From Alphaproteobacteria bacterium MarineAlpha10_Bin3 (GTDB lineage: Bacteria; Pseudomonadota; Alphaproteobacteria; UBA8366; GCA-2717185), in contig PTKA01000068.1 of the NCBI GenBank assembly GCA_002937525.1, positions 1-6,925 of the forward strand: DNA of 6,925 bases, given 5' to 3'. A program made the position numbers and the translations under genes. Within the stretch, counting starts at the first letter, position 1; every line of letters starts with the position of its first letter. Below the pieces are notes generated by a model that saw nothing but the letters and a program-made list of their open reading frames with translations, was not told the DNA's origin and made no database searches. This document shows positions 5,470 to 6,925 of the stretch, one piece after another.

Positions 5470-6582
5470 ATGAAACTGACCATTGAACGGGCGGCGCTCC
5501 TGCGGTCGTTGAACCATGTCCAGAGCGTCGTCGAACGCCGCAACACCATTCCGATCCTGGCCAACGTCCTTCTGCATGCGGAAGATGGCAGCGTCAAACT
5601 GACCGCCACCGACATGGATATCGCCATTGTCGAGGCGGCGCCGGCGGACGTTCTCGCGGCGGGCGAAACCACGGCGCCGGCGCATACGCTGTACGAGATC
5701 GTGCGCAAGCTGCCGGAAGGCGCGCAAATTGAACTCGAAGCCGGGGACGACAAGCTGGTCCTGAACGCCGGGCGGTCCAGATTCGTTCTGGCGGCGCTGC
5801 CCACGGCCGATTATCCGGCCATGCGCGAAGACGACCTGCCGCATAATTTCACCATGCCGGCGAACGCCCTGCGCACGTTGATCGACCGGACCCGATTCGC
5901 GATTTCAACCGAGGAAACACGCTATTACCTCAATGGCATCTACATGCATGCGGCTGAAATGGACGGCGTTGCGGTGCTGCGCGCGGTGGCGACCGACGGG
6001 CACCGGCTGGCGCGGGTCGAAGCGCCGCTTCCCGAAGGTGCGGCCGGGATGCCGGGCATCATCATCCCGCGCAAAACCGTCAACGAACTTCGCAAGCTGA
6101 TCGACGAGTGCGATGGCGATATCGACGTCGCCCTGTCCGACACCAAGATCCGCTTTGCCTTCGGCGAAACCGTTCTGTCGTCGAAACTGATCGATGGAAC
6201 CTTCCCCGATTACGAAAAGGTCATTCCAACCGGCAATGACAAATTGCTGGAAATCGATTGCCGGCAATTCGCCGCCGCGGTCGACCGGGTCGCCACGATC
6301 TCGACGGAACGCTCACGCTCGGTCAAGCTGGAAATCTCGCCGAACAATCTGACCCTCTCGGCAAGCAGCCCCGAAGCCGGTTCGGCGCGCGAGGAGATCG
6401 AAGTTTCCTACGACAAGGAACCGATCGAGATCGGCTTTAACTCGAAATATCTGCTCGATATCGCCCAACAGGTCGAAGGCGAGACGGTACAGATGTTGCT
6501 GGCCGATGGCGCATCGCCGACAATCGTTCGCGACACCGCCGATAGCAGCGCCCTGTATGTGCTGATGCCGATGCGGGTCTAG
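5470..6582 (+). CDS. dnaN: DNA polymerase III beta subunit (sliding clamp)
   Basis: This complete 370-residue beta clamp has the normal length (366-378). The homodimer ring encircles DNA and tethers polymerase III and many repair factors. It starts MKLTIERAALLRSLNHVQSV and continues VERRNTIPILANVLL (21-35), a strong DnaN signature. Three clamp domains fall at roughly 1-125, 128-250 and 252-370. Residues of the partner-binding pocket are in place: ATDGHRLA (174-181, matching E. coli T172-L177), GTFPDYEKVIP (243-253) and the C-terminal VLMPMRV (364-370). TRFAISTEETRYYLNGIYMH (141-160) is typical of the middle domain. The ATG at 5470 has a modest AAAGAG ribosome binding site 7 nt upstream. Its TAG is 37 nt before the preferred recF start, so the two are probably co-transcribed. 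Confidence 0.99.
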   Translation: MKLTIERAALLRSLNHVQSVVERRNTIPILANVLLHAEDGSVKLTATDMDIAIVEAAPADVLAAGETTAPAHTLYEIVRKLPEGAQIELEAGDDKLVLNAGRSRFVLAALPTADYPAMREDDLPHNFTMPANALRTLIDRTRFAISTEETRYYLNGIYMHAAEMDGVAVLRAVATDGHRLARVEAPLPEGAAGMPGIIIPRKTVNELRKLIDECDGDIDVALSDTKIRFAFGETVLSSKLIDGTFPDYEKVIPTGNDKLLEIDCRQFAAAVDRVATISTERSRSVKLEISPNNLTLSASSPEAGSAREEIEVSYDKEPIEIGFNSKYLLDIAQQVEGETVQMLLADGASPTIVRDTADSSALYVLMPMRV

Positions 6583-6619
6583 GACGCCAGTGTCCGGCAT
6601 GCGGGAGGCGGCCTTCGCC

Positions 6620-6925
6620 ATGGCGGCGCCATCCCCGGCGGTCAACGGCGCCCGCCTTGCGGTCACCCGGCTGCGGCTGGCGAATTTCCGCTGCTATGAC
6701 GCAGCTTCGTTCGATGGCGACACAAGGCCCGTGGTTCTGACCGGCCCGAATGGCGCCGGCAAAACCAATCTGCTCGAAGCCATATCCCTGCTGGCGCCCG
6801 GCCGGGGGCTGCGGCAGGCGCGGCTCACCGATATCGACCGCCGCCCGGCTTCGGCCGGCGAGGACGCCCAGACCCGCGGCTGGGCGGTCGCGGCCACCGT
6901 CTTGACGGCGCTGGGGCCGGTCGAT
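6620..6925 (+). CDS. recF: DNA replication and repair protein RecF, N-terminal part (cut by right edge)
   Basis: The frame stays open to the window edge, giving 102 codons from ATG 6620. RecF is an SMC-like ATPase that, with RecO and RecR, helps load RecA at single-strand gaps. VTRLRLANFRCYDAASF (15-31) is the opening strand and LxxFRxY motif, and TGPNGAGKTNLLEAISLLAPGRGLRQARL (about 41-69) contains Walker A, GPNGAGKT at 42-49. The signature motif, Walker B and the rest are beyond the window. The start is uncertain: ATG 6620 has GGGAGG (6603-6608) 11 nt upstream, while in-frame ATG 6599 and GTG 6590 are possible, the latter with AGGA five bases ahead overlapping the dnaN stop. The motif begins about 15 residues after ATG 6620, which favours the shortest form. 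It follows dnaN in the classic dnaA-dnaN-recF order. Confidence 0.93.
   Translation, partial: MAAPSPAVNGARLAVTRLRLANFRCYDAASFDGDTRPVVLTGPNGAGKTNLLEAISLLAPGRGLRQARLTDIDRRPASAGEDAQTRGWAVAATVLTALGPVD

Noticed and set aside
4578..5804. A 408-codon minus-strand open frame antisense to dnaA and dnaN
   Set aside because: It overlaps two certain essential genes and the gap between them. Long antisense frames are expected in GC-rich coding DNA, and the translation shows no domain.

Overview
The window reads as a chromosomal housekeeping segment of a GC-rich alphaproteobacterium. Every gene product resembles alphaproteobacterial versions. The gene order ubiB-ubiE / mutM-(small exported protein)-enoyl-CoA hydratase-rpsT-dnaA-dnaN-recF matches the dnaA neighbourhood I know from Rhodospirillales and Rhizobiales; a Rhodospirillales-like source is my inference, and the genus cannot be fixed from this sequence alone. 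There are no transposases, phage genes, CRISPR arrays, tRNAs or rRNAs.

Layout. Positions 1-929 carry two ubiquinone genes on the minus strand: ubiE complete, then the first 54 codons of ubiB running off the left edge. A 68-bp divergent gap separates them from the plus-strand genes, which fill the rest of the window. mutM (998-1831), a 119-residue exported protein of unknown function (1849-2208) and an enoyl-CoA hydratase (2241-3017) are closely spaced and probably co-transcribed. rpsT (3107-3367) has its own near-consensus sigma70 promoter (TTGACG-N17-TATAAG) and ends in a strong intrinsic terminator. A 556-bp gene-free, AT-rich stretch (3368-3923) follows. It holds several palindromes, a probable dnaA promoter (TTGTGG-N17-TATAAT) directly abutting a perfect 9-bp inverted repeat, and a leader of about 150 nt with repeated GANTC sites. 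Then come dnaA (3924-5288), a 181-bp gap with a long imperfect inverted repeat, dnaN (5470-6582) and the first 102 codons of recF, cut by the right edge.

How the genes relate. dnaA, dnaN and recF supply the replication initiator, the sliding clamp and a gap-repair loader. mutM removes oxidised guanine. ubiE and ubiB act in quinone biosynthesis, rpsT is a 30S ribosomal protein, and the hydratase acts in beta-oxidation or related acyl-CoA metabolism. No canonical DnaA boxes were found upstream of dnaA, so I do not call an origin here.

No wholly new system is evident in the coding part. The items most worth a second look are non-coding: the palindrome against the dnaA promoter, the dnaA leader with competing pairings and two CGAGTCG repeats, and the dnaA-dnaN inverted repeat. 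The main protein-level points are a Cys-Cys-Cys-His zinc finger in MutM and the unassigned exported protein.
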